The translations under genes and the position numbers were made by a program. 64,000 nt of DNA from Gambelia wislizenii (lineage: Eukaryota > Chordata > Lepidosauria > Squamata > Crotaphytidae): positions 262,755,187 through 262,819,186 of the forward strand of contig JAUMIR010000001.1 in NCBI GenBank assembly GCA_030847615.1. The letters are read 5' to 3'. Every line of letters starts with the position of its first letter. Positions within the stretch are counted from its first letter, which is position 1. Below the pieces are notes generated by a model. The model made no database searches. It was not told where the DNA came from and saw only the letters and a program-made list of their open reading frames with translations. Positions 52,688-62,957 of this stretch are shown here, piece after piece.

Positions 52688-55112
52688 GTAGGGAGGAGGA
52701 GAGGTGGCAGCTGAAGAAAACTGGTGGGAGAAAATTGGCAAGGAAGGTTGTAAGCACTCTTTTCCGGGTCGCCACACCTTCCTTGAAGATCATACATTTC
52801 TGCCGCTTTTCAGCTGGCTGTGCTGGGTCACTTCTGCACCAGCCCATAAGGACCTCTGTGGGGTTATGACTAGTCAAAAGTGACCTCTGCTTGCAGGACT
52901 CACCTACTGGACAGAATGATGGATAGAGTTTTCCCCAGTTCCCTATTTCCAATTCCTGCAATCTTTCTGAAAGGTTACTTTGGAAGAGGATGAGAATGGC
53001 AGTGGGAACTTCAGGGGGAAGCAAGAATAAGTTAAAATCACCTCTATCCTCCATTGGGAGCATCCACTGGATCTTAATCACATTATCAAATTGAGGTCAT
53101 TATGTTTACAGAAGGGCAAGTTTGGATGCAACCCTCTTTGTTAATATGATTGCCACAACATGGGTCAATAACTATCAAATATATAACATTATAATCTTAT
53201 GTATTGCAATAAGATAATGCCTGTAAAGCATTTTGGGTACTTTAAAGTGCTATATAAATGCTAATTATATTGCTACGTCTTTTAAAAGAGTTTTGATTAC
53301 CAGCTTGAAAGGAAAGAAATAGATCTATCAATACTGTATTGTTTTCTACCTTCAGCACATCCCATTTCTTTCCTCACTTAATTTCAGCAGTGAAATTCAG
53401 TATTTCTTTCTCCCAGAATACTTCTACTTGATCCTTACCATTTTTACTGAAAAGGAAACTCATTCCATTTGCAATGTATTTCAGAATAAGAATGGTTAGA
53501 CTGGAACCTTCCAATATCTTTCTCTTATTAATATCTCTGAGAATGTTGCTGCAGACTTCAGTGGGAGCAGGACTGCAACCCTCAAGCTCCATTTCAGATG
53601 CACTATTGAAAACAAAATTGTTTTGCTTTGTTTCTAAAGTCACATTCATTTATTTTTTCAAACTTTCAGTTTAAGTGCCTTTGTTTTCTTTTTATCTTGA
53701 TTTTCTTTCCTACCTTTGCATACCTTTCAGTGGAGAATCTCCTTGTCTTCTGCTGAAGGTTCCAGCAGAACAGTGTATTCTGGAGTTTGTTCTGGGACAT
53801 AATTCACTTTTCTATTCCTTGGGTCCTTCTTCTGATCATAGACCCTTCCTAGCCCTAGCCTAATCTTGTCCCTAGGCCAAGAAAATGTGATGTTTCCCTT
53901 CCCAGTAGCGTGATGCTTTCAGGTCTTCTGCTGCTCCCATGGTATCAGAGCTGATAGATTCCAGACAGGCCAACTTCCCATCCCAAAGCAGCATGAATAA
54001 ATCCATCAATTAATTTGCACCCCACCTCCCAAATCTATTCACTTACTTTACCCCAGATTAATTTCTCAACCCATACTGATTCAAATCAATTATATCCACA
54101 CTTTATTAATGTTAGCTCCTTTTTTAGAAGCAACTCAGCAACCCTATAAACTTGCTCTTGTTTTTCATGGAATAGCTATCAGTATGCAAGCTTCTCTTGG
54201 TTTTAAGTTTGAAGTTTTCCATTCAAAGGGTATGAAATGTTCTAGTGCCTTCATCCCAGGCATCACACCTCTCAGAAACAGAGTGGTCAACTGGTCCCCA
54301 CATAAAATTAATATGAAAAAAACAAACACAAATGTGGGAGGGAGGGGAAATGAGTGCACTCATACGGTTTCTTTCCCTTCATTCAGTTTTTTCAGGGGGG
54401 GGGCTTCATTGGATAATTATTATGAATATGATAGCACTGGAGAGCATAGGTGTGAATTAAGGGTACACATGGCATTTTAAAAAATGAAAAATGAAATGAT
54501 TGCATCCGCATTCATTTGTCTAAGTGTGTGCATTTGGTTGTCTTTCATTAAAAAACAAACAAACCCAAAAGCAAACAAGTGCTCCAGATTCACATCCACA
54601 TTCTCAAGTGCTCTGTTAAGTGATTGACAGAAATATTAAAGTATGGGTGGACTACATCATATCAGTAGAGATAATGGAGATAAAACTGTGCAGATGAGCA
54701 AACCCAACCCTATTTATAACCCTCAATTATTGTTTTACTCAATTATTGTTATTATTTTTTGGTTAACTTTTCCTCAGAATGTCCTCAATCTGGCCTGAGA
54801 AGGAGCCTTCACTTTACCTCAGATTTACTTTAATGAGAAAATGGGTGGCAACAGGAGAGACATGAAATCCCTTAGAGACAGATCACTCCCTTCACAAGGT
54901 TTTGCTTTCCTCGATTCGTGTAAGTGTTTGTGGCTCCAACAAATGTGCCTTATCTTTCACTTCAGGTGCAGTTTGTTTGGGAAATGGAAGGCATTTCTTC
55001 ATTATGATACAGATTAGTGAACACAATCTGGAGTTGAGCGATGATTTGTAAATCTTCCAGTGATGTATGGAATTCTCCCAATGAATTTCTTTACTCTTTT
55101 TGTTTCCTTTAG
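52688..55112. other. No recognised gene or transposon
   Basis: About 2.4 kb of apparently single-copy DNA; G run at 54400-54408 and (AAAC)n at 54551-54565. A 171-codon minus-strand frame starts in it (52566-53081) and runs into family A; no motif recognised. Confidence 0.45.
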
Positions 55113-55301
55113 AATCTCTTGGATGCTTTGGCCAAGCAGAAAATGCCATGGGCATCTCAAATGTTCACCACTAGATTAAATCTGATAGGAACTTCAGCAT
55201 TGAACATGTTAGTGCAGGGTGCAGCCAATAATTGGATCTATGAAAGCCACATTTTGGTTAAAGACTGTTTGTCATTTTCCATTGTGAACCAGTGGATGTA
55301 G
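55113..55301 (+). other. Possible exon-like open stretch
   Basis: A pyrimidine tract (55089-55110, ctttactctttttgtttcc) ends in TAG at 55110-55112. It is followed by 62 open codons (starting NLLDALAKQKMPWASQMF) to a TAG at 55299-55301. This is the layout of a terminal exon after a splice acceptor, but I recognise no protein and cannot see a matching donor. Chance is the more likely explanation. Confidence 0.12.
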
Positions 55302-55796
55302 CCAACTGTAAATCTGGCCCATTCCCTTCATCAAACTATATTATGAGTGAAAGGAAAAGAAGAAGAGCCTGGTTGTTTTACTCAGTGGTCATTTGAGCTC
55401 CTGGAGAATGTTCAGAAACATATTGGCATATATTTTCATGTCTGGGCTGAATGTCTCCCCTTCCCTCCTTTTCCCAAATGAAGACAGACACATGAATATA
55501 TTTGGAAAGATATATTGGTAAGTATGAGGTAGATATATTGGCAATAAAAGGCCACAACTTTATTGATAACAGTTGCAATAGTTGGCTCACATAGCATGGG
55601 TCCATATACCTACATCGACCAACCCATATGCTGGTCGATGACATCACTATCGGTTACCACCGACACCACATCAATGAAAGGAGGAGGGGTCATGGCCGGG
55701 CCCCGCATGCCCGACAACCCCTCTCTTCCTACTCACCCACCATTAATTAAAGAGAGGTGTCACTGTGAACTTGAACTTGACATTGTGGGCCTTCTT

Positions 55797-55991
55797 ATCA
55801 AATTTGCAGATGACACCAAATTAGGAGGAGTAGCTAATACCCTAGAGAACAGGATCAAAATTCAAAATGACCTGGATAGACTGGAGAGCTGGGCCAAAGC
55901 TAACAAAATGAAATTCAATATGGAGAAATGTAAGGTACTGCACTTAGGGCGGAAAAATGAAATGCATAGATATAGGATGGGGGAGACCTGA
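55797..55991 (+). pseudogene. CR1 reverse transcriptase fragment
   Basis: LIKFADDTKLGGVANTLENR then LDRLESWAKANKMKFNMEKC and VLHLGRKN: palm with the catalytic FADD and the start of the thumb. An in-frame TGA follows MGET at 55989-55991, where the 24 kb copy reads on with TGG (Trp): a single nonsense change. Confidence 0.92.
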
Positions 55992-56228
55992 CTGAACGAG
56001 ACTACGTGCAAAAGGGATCTAGGAGTTCTAGTAGACCACAAGTTGAACATGAGTCAACAGTGTGATGTGGCAGCTAAAAAGGCCAATGGGATTTTGGCCT
56101 GTATCAATAGAAGTATAGTGTCCAGATCAAGGGAAGTAATAGTGTCACTCTAGTCTGCCTTGGTCAGGCCTCACCTAGAATACTGTGTCCAGTTCTAGGC
56201 ACCACAGTTCAAAAAGGATATTGACAAA

Positions 56229-56513
56229 TTGGAGCGTGTCCAAAGAAGGGTGACTAAAATGGTGAAAGGTCTGGAAACCATGCCTTATGAGGAAAGACTT
56301 AGGGAGCTGGGTATGTTTAGCCTGGAAAAAAGATGGTTAATGGGCGATATGATAGCCCTGTTTAAGTATTTAAAGGGGTGTCACATTGAGGATGGAGCAA
56401 GCTTATTTTCTGCTCCTCCAGAGACTAGAACATGGAGCAATGGATGCAAGCTCCAGGAACAGAGATTCCACCTCAACATTAGGAGGAATTTTTTGACAGT
56501 AAGAGCTGTTTAG
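56229..56513 (+). pseudogene. CR1 ORF2 C-terminal fragment
   Basis: 94 codons: RVTKMVKGLETMPYEERLRE, LFKYLKGCHIEDGASLFSA, then RRNFLTVRAV before a TAG. Equivalent to 24104-24481; the stop replaces Gln of the usual VRAVQQW. Confidence 0.92.
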
Positions 56514-57304
56514 CAGTGGAACACACTCCCTTGGAGCGTGGTGGGGTCTCCTTCCTTGGAGGTCTTTAAACAGAGGCTGGATGGCCACCTGTCAGGGATG
56601 CTTTGATTGTGATTCCTGCATGGCAGGGGGTTGGACTGGATGGCCCTCATGGTCTCTTCCAACTCTACAATTCTATGATTCTATGATTGAGCATGAACTT
56701 GATGGAGACACCCCTCCCCACCAGTGACCTTCAGATCAGGACCCATGCCAACTGCCCAACAAAGTTGTGACAGAAAAGAGTACATGAATCAACAAACCTG
56801 CAAGAAAATAAAGGGAGGGAGGGAGGGCTTCGGCTCCCAAAGGGCCACTGATTGGCTATGCATGGGGGTCAAGTTATATACCCATCCCTGCTGCTGTAAA
56901 GCAGCAGTCATAAAGGGCTGCTGTAAAATGTTGTAAAAGGGTGTAAAGTTGCTGCAAAGACAGCAAGTCCCCCCCCCTCCAGATGTACCAATCAAGACAG
57001 GGCTGTCCTGCCCTGATTGGTCCTTCCTTTTGTGACCCCTTCCCAGCCTGCTGCAGACTGGGAAGGGGAATATAGCAATGGCAGCCCCCATCAAGCCACC
57101 ACATGGTCATGGGTGCCAGGGGAAAGTAGGAGGGAGCCGACTGGGCTGCAAAGGAGCCGCCAGGCTAAGGTGAGTCCAGCAGCTCTATTACAGAAGCATT
57201 CATTCTTTTTTTTTTTAAAAAAAATAGTTATTTGATTAATTTCTACATAATTCAAATTATTTTCAGTATCTTTATTCCTCAGCTATAAAGCTAATGAAAG
57301 AGAA

Positions 57305-57545
57305 TGTTTAGACACTGTAAAAATAATACAGTTTGACACCACTTTAACTGGCTTTGTGAAGCACCAGCACTCTTTGTCAGAGAAGGCTAAAAACTTTGTA
57401 AAACTACAGATCCCAGGTTTCCATAAGATTAAACTATTATTATTATTTTATTTTATTATTTATTTATACCCCGCTCTTCAGCCACATGGCTATCACTTAA
57501 CATGGTGTCAAGCTATAATATGTTTACAGTGTAGATGCAGCTTCT
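57305..57545. mobile_element. Palindromic hAT-like MITE with inserted LINE tail
   Basis: Left arm gacactgtaaaaataataca then gtttgacaccactttaactg; right arm catggtgtcaagctataata then gtttacagtgtagatgcagc. The right arm is interrupted at about 57428-57497 by (TTA)n-tttataccccgctcttcagc-cacatggctatca, a reverse-oriented LINE tail. Confidence 0.8.
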
Positions 57546-58119
57546 GTCTGTCTTGCATAGCTGTAGCTCCAAACTATGAAATTTAAACACCTGAGCTTGA
57601 CACACATTCCTAAGAGAACCTAGGCATGTATATGAGGTGTTATTTGTTTTTTTAAAAGCATCCATTAATTTAATTTAAATTAAATGAATCACAGTGTTTG
57701 ATGCCTGTTGTTCTATCTCCACTCACTAGATGTATACCTGTATAACCAGCACATAGATATGCCATTGATACAGTCTGGAGCTACAGACGATCAGTCTGTG
57801 AGCAAAGTTATAGGGCCTTTTCAGTGAATGGAGGGAACAGATCCCTGATTCAGGGGACTAAATAAGTAGACCATGAGAAAGACCATACCTAGGGATGCCA
57901 GCACCCATTGCTTCACTCATCTGGAGTGTGTACCACATCTCCAATTCTGATAGCTCTTGTAACTTTGCATCAAAGCTTTGGTTTATCAAACTAATGACTA
58001 TTGTAATGACTATTGTAAGCTATGCAAAGCCTCTCCATTGATGCCCCCTTGTCATGGGAGAGGGACTAGTGTACCCTAATGATGTTTTGAGCTATGCTGG
58101 CAGTGGCTGCACTGGGCAT
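57546..58119. other. No recognised feature
   Basis: No gene or repeat hallmark supported. Confidence 0.5.
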
Positions 58120-58545
58120 GACATGTTTCTAGGATGGAGGACCATCGCCTCCCAAAAATAGTACTCTATGGTGAACTTGCCACAGATCAGCGTAAGAGGG
58201 GCGCTCCAAAAAAGCAATACAAGGACTCCCTGAAACAACATCTCAGGCTCAGCCAAATTGATCACCAACAATGGTCCGCCCTGGCCTCACTTCAGGAGGC
58301 ATGGAGACATACTATTCACAATGTTGCAGCCTTATTTGAGAACTCACGCCGAACGAGTCTTGAAGAGAAATGACAACGCAGAAAGAATCACAACCCGGAA
58401 ACATCACCCAAGGAGACCTTCTGCTGTGCTTTCTGCAACTGGACTTGTTTATCTCAGATTGGCCTTTTTAGTCATCAGCATGCTTGCAGAAAGTGCGGGA
58501 TGAGTCCTTCCTGAATCTTCATTTGCAAAGAAAAGCCAGAGATGC
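58120..58545 (+). mobile_element. Zinc-finger LINE, copy 3
   Basis: About 420-bp 5'-truncated copy. The open part 58134-58373 starts MEDHRLPKIVLYGELATDQR and includes KRGAPKKQYKDSLKQHLRLS. At the position of the nonsense codon in copy 1 it has CAG GAG (no stop there). It stops at TGA 58371-58373, where copy 1 has CGA. After it, in the same frame, comes the finger CAFCNWTC...SHQHAC. The 3' hairpin is degraded by one base (58516-58531). Confidence 0.88.
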
Positions 58546-59157
58546 ATATCTTAGTTATAATGATACATAGAGTGATCAGAGATTTTTTCAGATAGATGTT
58601 TAATAGCAACATTACCAGTGTTAATGCACTCTGATGGTTACTATTTTAGAGTTAAAGTACCTTTGTGTCTCTGTTGCAGTGGAAAGCATTACTGTAGACC
58701 CTGTTAGTATTTCAGAGCTAAAATACCTTGTGTTTGTCATTGTCACACTTAACAGGGAAAGTCAATAGAAATTGTTTTAACATAGCCGTTCCTCTTTGAA
58801 GAAGACACATTGGGTGATTGCTCTGCATTTTTCAGTTTCTGGTGATACAAACTTAATGGGACATAATTTTTGAGCATTGAGCATAGACACTCACATTTCT
58901 AACTGTGAAATTTTAAGTCGGTGCAAAGGCAATCAGCTCCACAAAGAAAACAAACCAATGTTTTCCCTTTTGGTCAAGCCTCTTGGTCCTAAATATGGGC
59001 TGTGATCTAGCAGGTTTGTTCCTTTTCCAACCTTGGAACAGGAAAAACCTCTCTGTGTCTGCAATATTTAACTGTCTATCTGGATGGATCCATATTGTTG
59101 GCCTGCACAGTACATGAGACATCAAACTAAAGGCAGCTCACTAGCCATGTCATGTGA
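58546..59157. other. No recognised feature
   Basis: No gene or repeat hallmark supported. Confidence 0.5.
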
Positions 59158-59375
59158 GTCTACTGGTATAGTGGTTTGAGGGATGGACTAGGACTCTAGG
59201 AGACCAGAGTATGAATTCCTAATCTCTCATGAAATCAACTGGGTGAGGTTGGGCAAGTCACAGTCTTTCAGCCTTAGAGGAAGAAATCTTACCTTTTCTG
59301 AAGAAATCTTGCCAGGAAAACCCCAGGAGAAGGTCAACATAAGTTGGAGATTACTGGTAGGCATATAACAACAAC
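59158..59375 (+). mobile_element. Sauria-type tRNA SINE, copy 2
   Basis: tRNA-like head (ctggtatagtggtttgag, box A region; gagtatgaattcc, decayed box B), a body with gttgggcaagtcacagtc, and a Bov-B-like tail (aggtcaacataagttgga) ending in (CAA)n. More diverged than the 6419 copy, with a small internal duplication of the 'gaagaaatctt' phrase at about 59281-59312. Confidence 0.7.
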
Positions 59376-59720
59376 AAAGGCATAGCACATACTCCAATTG
59401 AGTAACAAGCTCTATTTATTTATTTTTTGTAGCGGAACTTGTCAGTTTCTATTTGCATTTCATGGAGATTTGGAGACTTCATTTTTGTTTTCTAATGTAA
59501 GGGTGTACCTATGTACTCTACAATTTTTATTTTTATTTTTTTGTCATAACATGACGTCTTCCATCACTCTTGTTTTCTAGAGGATAAATATCTGTGGAGG
59601 AGATTTTATGTCTGCAATGCACATACTGCATAGTCCCACTTTGGGAGAAAGGTGGCATAGAAATTGCACAAAATTAAAAAAAAATGAAGACTTATTCTGC
59701 AGTGAGCCACATTGGACTGA
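59376..59720. other. No recognised feature
   Basis: AT-rich spacer between the SINE and family B. No gene supported. Confidence 0.5.
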
Positions 59721-60349
59721 GGGTTTGTCTAGATGAGAGGATATAATGCCGATTCCTGCACATTATTGCAAATTTGCAGCAGCATTCATTTGTCTCCATG
59801 GTCTTTTGGCAAAATCAATAGTCTGCAAAGATATCTACGTTTGAAGTGCACACACCTGCAAATCAAGATGGTGCTTGAGTAAATTAGGGTGTTACTTTTC
59901 TCCACATGTTGTCACTGCTGCACAGTATTTTTTTTTTTACTTTAAAGCAAAGGTGCACACTTTAAAGCAAGTATGGCCTTCTGCTTAAAAAAGCTATCTG
60001 GTCGCCTCGGAGCAGCAAAAAAGTGCACAACTGGCAACACGAAAATCAAAAATGGCACTTCTGGCTACTTCCTTGCTGGCAAGCCCAGCCCAGCGCACAT
60101 CTAACCAATCAGCTGTCCACTTCCACTCATCTCTGAGGATGCAGAGTGTCCTGAATCGATTGTCCAAATGAGCAGTAATGCACATTCCCATTTATTTAAA
60201 GTAGTTCGGGAAAAGCTGCAAAGGCTTTTCCCGCATAGTTTTTGGACTCCCCTCCTTCTAAATTCTGCAAATCTCATATGGATCTCATTGGGACAAGAGG
60301 AATTCTCCTCAAATTCTATGAGGAGTATTTTCACCATCTAGACAACCCC
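59721..60349 (+). mobile_element. Family B DNA transposon, copy 3 (full length)
   Basis: 629 bp, the same length as the copy at 30211. GGGTTTGTCTAGATGAG at the left, CATCTAGACAACCCC at the right. It contains a perfect 10-bp hairpin CGGGAAAAGC / GCTTTTCCCG (about 60208-60234) and the shared aaccaatcagctgtccac and tgattgtccaaatgagcag-like blocks. TGA occurs on both flanks here too. No transposase. Confidence 0.8.
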
Positions 60350-60383
60350 TGAGACTTACTGTATTTCTCAGCAACTACACATA

Positions 60384-60705
60384 GGAGATTTTCACACGGG
60401 GAAATTATTCCCCGGGGAGATCGGGCCAGAAATGGGGCTGTTCCAGTAGCTGTGCCCCGTTTTGTACACCCCCTTCCTTCTCGTGAACTCCCATCATCTT
60501 CCCTCCGTGCTGCTTCATTTCTCTCCAGCTAAGTTCTTTATTAGTAAAAAAATCACAGAACTTACCAGGAGAGAAATGGAAGCAGCACAGAGGGAAGATG
60601 ACAGGAGATCGTGAGAAAGAAGGGGGCGTGCAAAACGGGGCGCTGCTACTGGAACATTTATGGCCCGATCTCCCCAGGGAATAATTTCCCTGTGTGAAAA
60701 TCTCC
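60384..60705. mobile_element. 322-bp foldback MITE
   Basis: Nearly its whole length is one inverted repeat. GGAGATTTTCACACGGGGAA at the left is answered by ttccctgtgtgaaaatctcc at the right, and cttccctccgtgctgcttca by agcagcacagagggaaga. The loop is only about 20 bp around 60540-60555. ATA flanks both ends (60381-60383, 60706-60708). It sits 34 bp from the family B copy. Confidence 0.9.
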
Positions 60706-61567
60706 ATAGTCTTGTACTGTAAGGCACTATACAGAGAACATTCTGTCATTGGATTTGTTGTATTATTGAGGTTCATTTTGAACTGTTAAATAGCATAACA
60801 TAATGTCAGACATCCACAGTTGACTTCCTAGTGGGCACTGTGCTTGCAGATGGTGGGGATCCACAAAACAATCATGACCATGCTTTTTTATTTCTTAGGG
60901 ATTACACTTCATAAAGGTACAGAATCTTCTGACTTGGACTGTCAGCTACCACCACCCAAAAAGTACAGCATGGCCACTGAATTTCCAGAAAAGTATTTGG
61001 TGCCCTTTCTTTGTCAGGTGCCTCCCAAACATTATATTCTATCCCAGAGAAAAATAATGAATTCTTCAGTTACTGAACTCACCTGTAACACTAGAACATG
61101 GGTTACTGAGTAGTTGACTTTGTAGTCTTAACATGTGTGCACAGATGTCTCTCCTCTGTATATTTATGGTCCCTATGGTATTAACTAGGAAGATAAAGAA
61201 TATTTTTGAATTGTTGTATTTATGATGAGAAGGGGTGTCTTGATGTGCTGAGACATGCCACTAAAGAATTGTTCACCAAAAATTTTCATCCTTATTTACA
61301 TTCTTTACATTATTTAAGAGCAAAAAGATCAGCACAGGTTTTCCCCCATTTTTCTTCAAGTTTTCTGTAAAAGTATTATGGCTTTTTTCACAAACAAAAT
61401 TGTTGCAAAAAGTCCCCAATAATAATTGTTGCAGGAAATTTTTTTTTTCATCCAGCAGGGATAACAGTTTTTAAATTTTTCTTTCTCTTATAAAAGACAC
61501 ACACAAAACAAGTGAAAATTGACACACCTAATCTTAAATTTATTTTTAGCCCTTAAAGAAAATAAAT
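60706..61567. other. No recognised feature
   Basis: No supported gene; a frame at 60844-61113 (89 codons) has no recognised motif. Confidence 0.45.
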
Positions 61568-62245
61568 CTCTCTCTGGCTTTTCTTCGCAAACGAAGATTC
61601 AATAAGGACTCATCCCATGCTTTCAGCAAGCATGCTGATGACTGAAAAGGCCAATCCAAGATAGACAGGTCCAGTTGCAGAAAGCACAGCAGAAGAGCTC
61701 CTTGGGTGATGATTCTGTGTTGTGATTCTTTCTGCATTGTCATTTCTCTTTAAAACTTGTTTGGCTTGAGCTCTCAAATAAGGCTGTCGCATTGTGGATA
61801 GTGCGTCTCCTTGCCTCCCGATGTGAGGCCATGGTGGACCATTGCTGGTGATCAATTTGGCTGAGCCGGAAGTGTTGTTTCAGGAAGTCCTTATATTGCT
61901 TTTTTGGAGAGCCCCTCTTACGCTGACCCGTGGCGAGTTCACCGTAGAGTACTATTTTGGGGAGGCAATGGACCTCCATCCTAGATGCATGCCCTGCCCA
62001 GTGCAGCTGTGTTCTCAATATCATGGCCTCAATGCTGGTGATCCCTGCTTGCTCAAGGACAGCAACATTAATCACCTAGTCAGTCCAGTGTATATTTAGG
62101 ATTGTGCATATACAGTGCTGATGAAAATGTTCGAGGAGTCGTAAGTGTTGGCGATAGGTGACCCATGTTTCAGACCTGTAAAGGAGAATAGACAGTACAA
62201 TGGCTTTATACACACTGATTGTTTTTGTTTTGCCTTAGGTGTTTC
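61568..62245 (-). mobile_element. Zinc-finger LINE, copy 4
   Basis: About 680-bp 5'-truncated minus-strand copy. The 3' hairpin (61582-61597) is perfect. The coding part at 61740-62075 keeps VLEQAGITSIEAMILRTQLH then WAGHASRMEVHCLPKIVLYG and GQRKRGSPKKQYKDFLKQHF. The finger CAFCNWTC...SHQHAC lies downstream, with TGA directly after its last Cys. Upstream, the ILLYGSETW-type block is decayed near 62190. Confidence 0.88.
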
Positions 62246-62727
62246 ATACCATATCATATCATAATATTTGGTATTCAATATATAAATGTGTGTGGGGAGG
62301 GAGAAATGTTTTAAGCATTTTCTGCCTGTGGGAGGGTAGATATGCTTCCCGGGGTCAAAGGTCTATCTTCTAAAACTGGTTCTGAGACCTGGAAGCACAT
62401 TAATGCCAGGAGGCATACTCTGAGAATCTGCTAGGTGAAGACAAAGTGGAACAAGGAAGTTTGGTCCATCTCAGAAGACTTCAAACTCCACCCTCCAGCA
62501 CACACACAAACACTGCACCCCCCAAAAAAAATCCAATTCCAAAAACCTATGTATACTAGAGCCCTACCCTTTTCAAGAAGAAAATGAAGTTAAAGGGTGT
62601 CCATCACACCTTCCCCCAGGAGAGCCATTCATCCAAAGCTATTCTGCTGTTGAACACAAACAACGTCAATGCTCCTTTGTGACCTTGTTTGATGAGTCTG
62701 GCTTGATGGATCTCTGACTTTCAACAT
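62246..62727. other. No recognised feature
   Basis: No gene or repeat hallmark supported. Confidence 0.5.
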
Positions 62728-62957
62728 GTGTGTGTGCGTGCCTTCAAGTTACCTGTTGACTTATGGTGACCACATGGATTTCATAGGGTGTTCTTAGGCA
62801 AGGAATACTCAGATGTGGTTTTGCCAGTTCCTTTTTCTGAAATAGAGCCTACAGTACCTGGCATTCATTGGTGGTCTCCCATCCAAGTACTAATCATGGC
62901 TGACCCTGCTTATATTCCAAGATCAGATGGGATATGGTGCCTTTATGGTATTTAGGC
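62728..62957 (-). mobile_element. 5S rRNA-headed SINE, copy 2
   Basis: Reverse orientation. The 5S head (complement of about 62850-62957) shows ggtggtctcccatccaagta, a 'ctaatcatggctgaccctgctta' block and gatcagatgggat. The tail ttatggtgaccacatggatt-tcatagggt is the Bov-B-like part. Better preserved in box C than the 21171 copy. Confidence 0.85.

Larger units (their letters stand above)
55783..56692 (+). mobile_element. CR1 LINE, 5'-truncated, inserted in repeat G
   Basis: 910-bp plus-strand CR1 starting in the RT palm and running to the tandem ATTCTATG 3' terminus (56669-56688). It closely resembles the 24 kb copy. The apparent duplication GAACTTGA supports target-primed insertion. Confidence 0.95.
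55535..57175. repeat. Repeat G, copy 2, split by CR1
   Basis: Same order of landmarks as 8735-9425. GAACTTGA occurs on both sides of the CR1 insertion (55773-55780 and 56695-56702), a target duplication. This copy also has a promoter-like layout: gattggctatgcat then ttatatac at 56849-56877, and an ACCAATCA / TGATTGGT inverted pair at about 56987-57021. It ends in a splice-donor-like AAGGTGAGT. The poly(A)-like AATAAA at 55544 lies upstream, so it is not a simple LTR. Confidence 0.55.

Noticed and set aside
52566..53081. 171-codon minus-strand frame
   Set aside because: Runs through the 3' end of a family A transposon into flanking DNA; no recognisable domain and no splice or start support.
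53374..53674. Opposed 91- and 66-codon frames
   Set aside because: They overlap on opposite strands with no motif; chance in AT-rich DNA.
55544..55549. AATAAA as the poly(A) signal of a simple LTR in repeat G
   Set aside because: The CCAAT and TATA-like motifs lie downstream of it, the wrong order for an LTR in that orientation.
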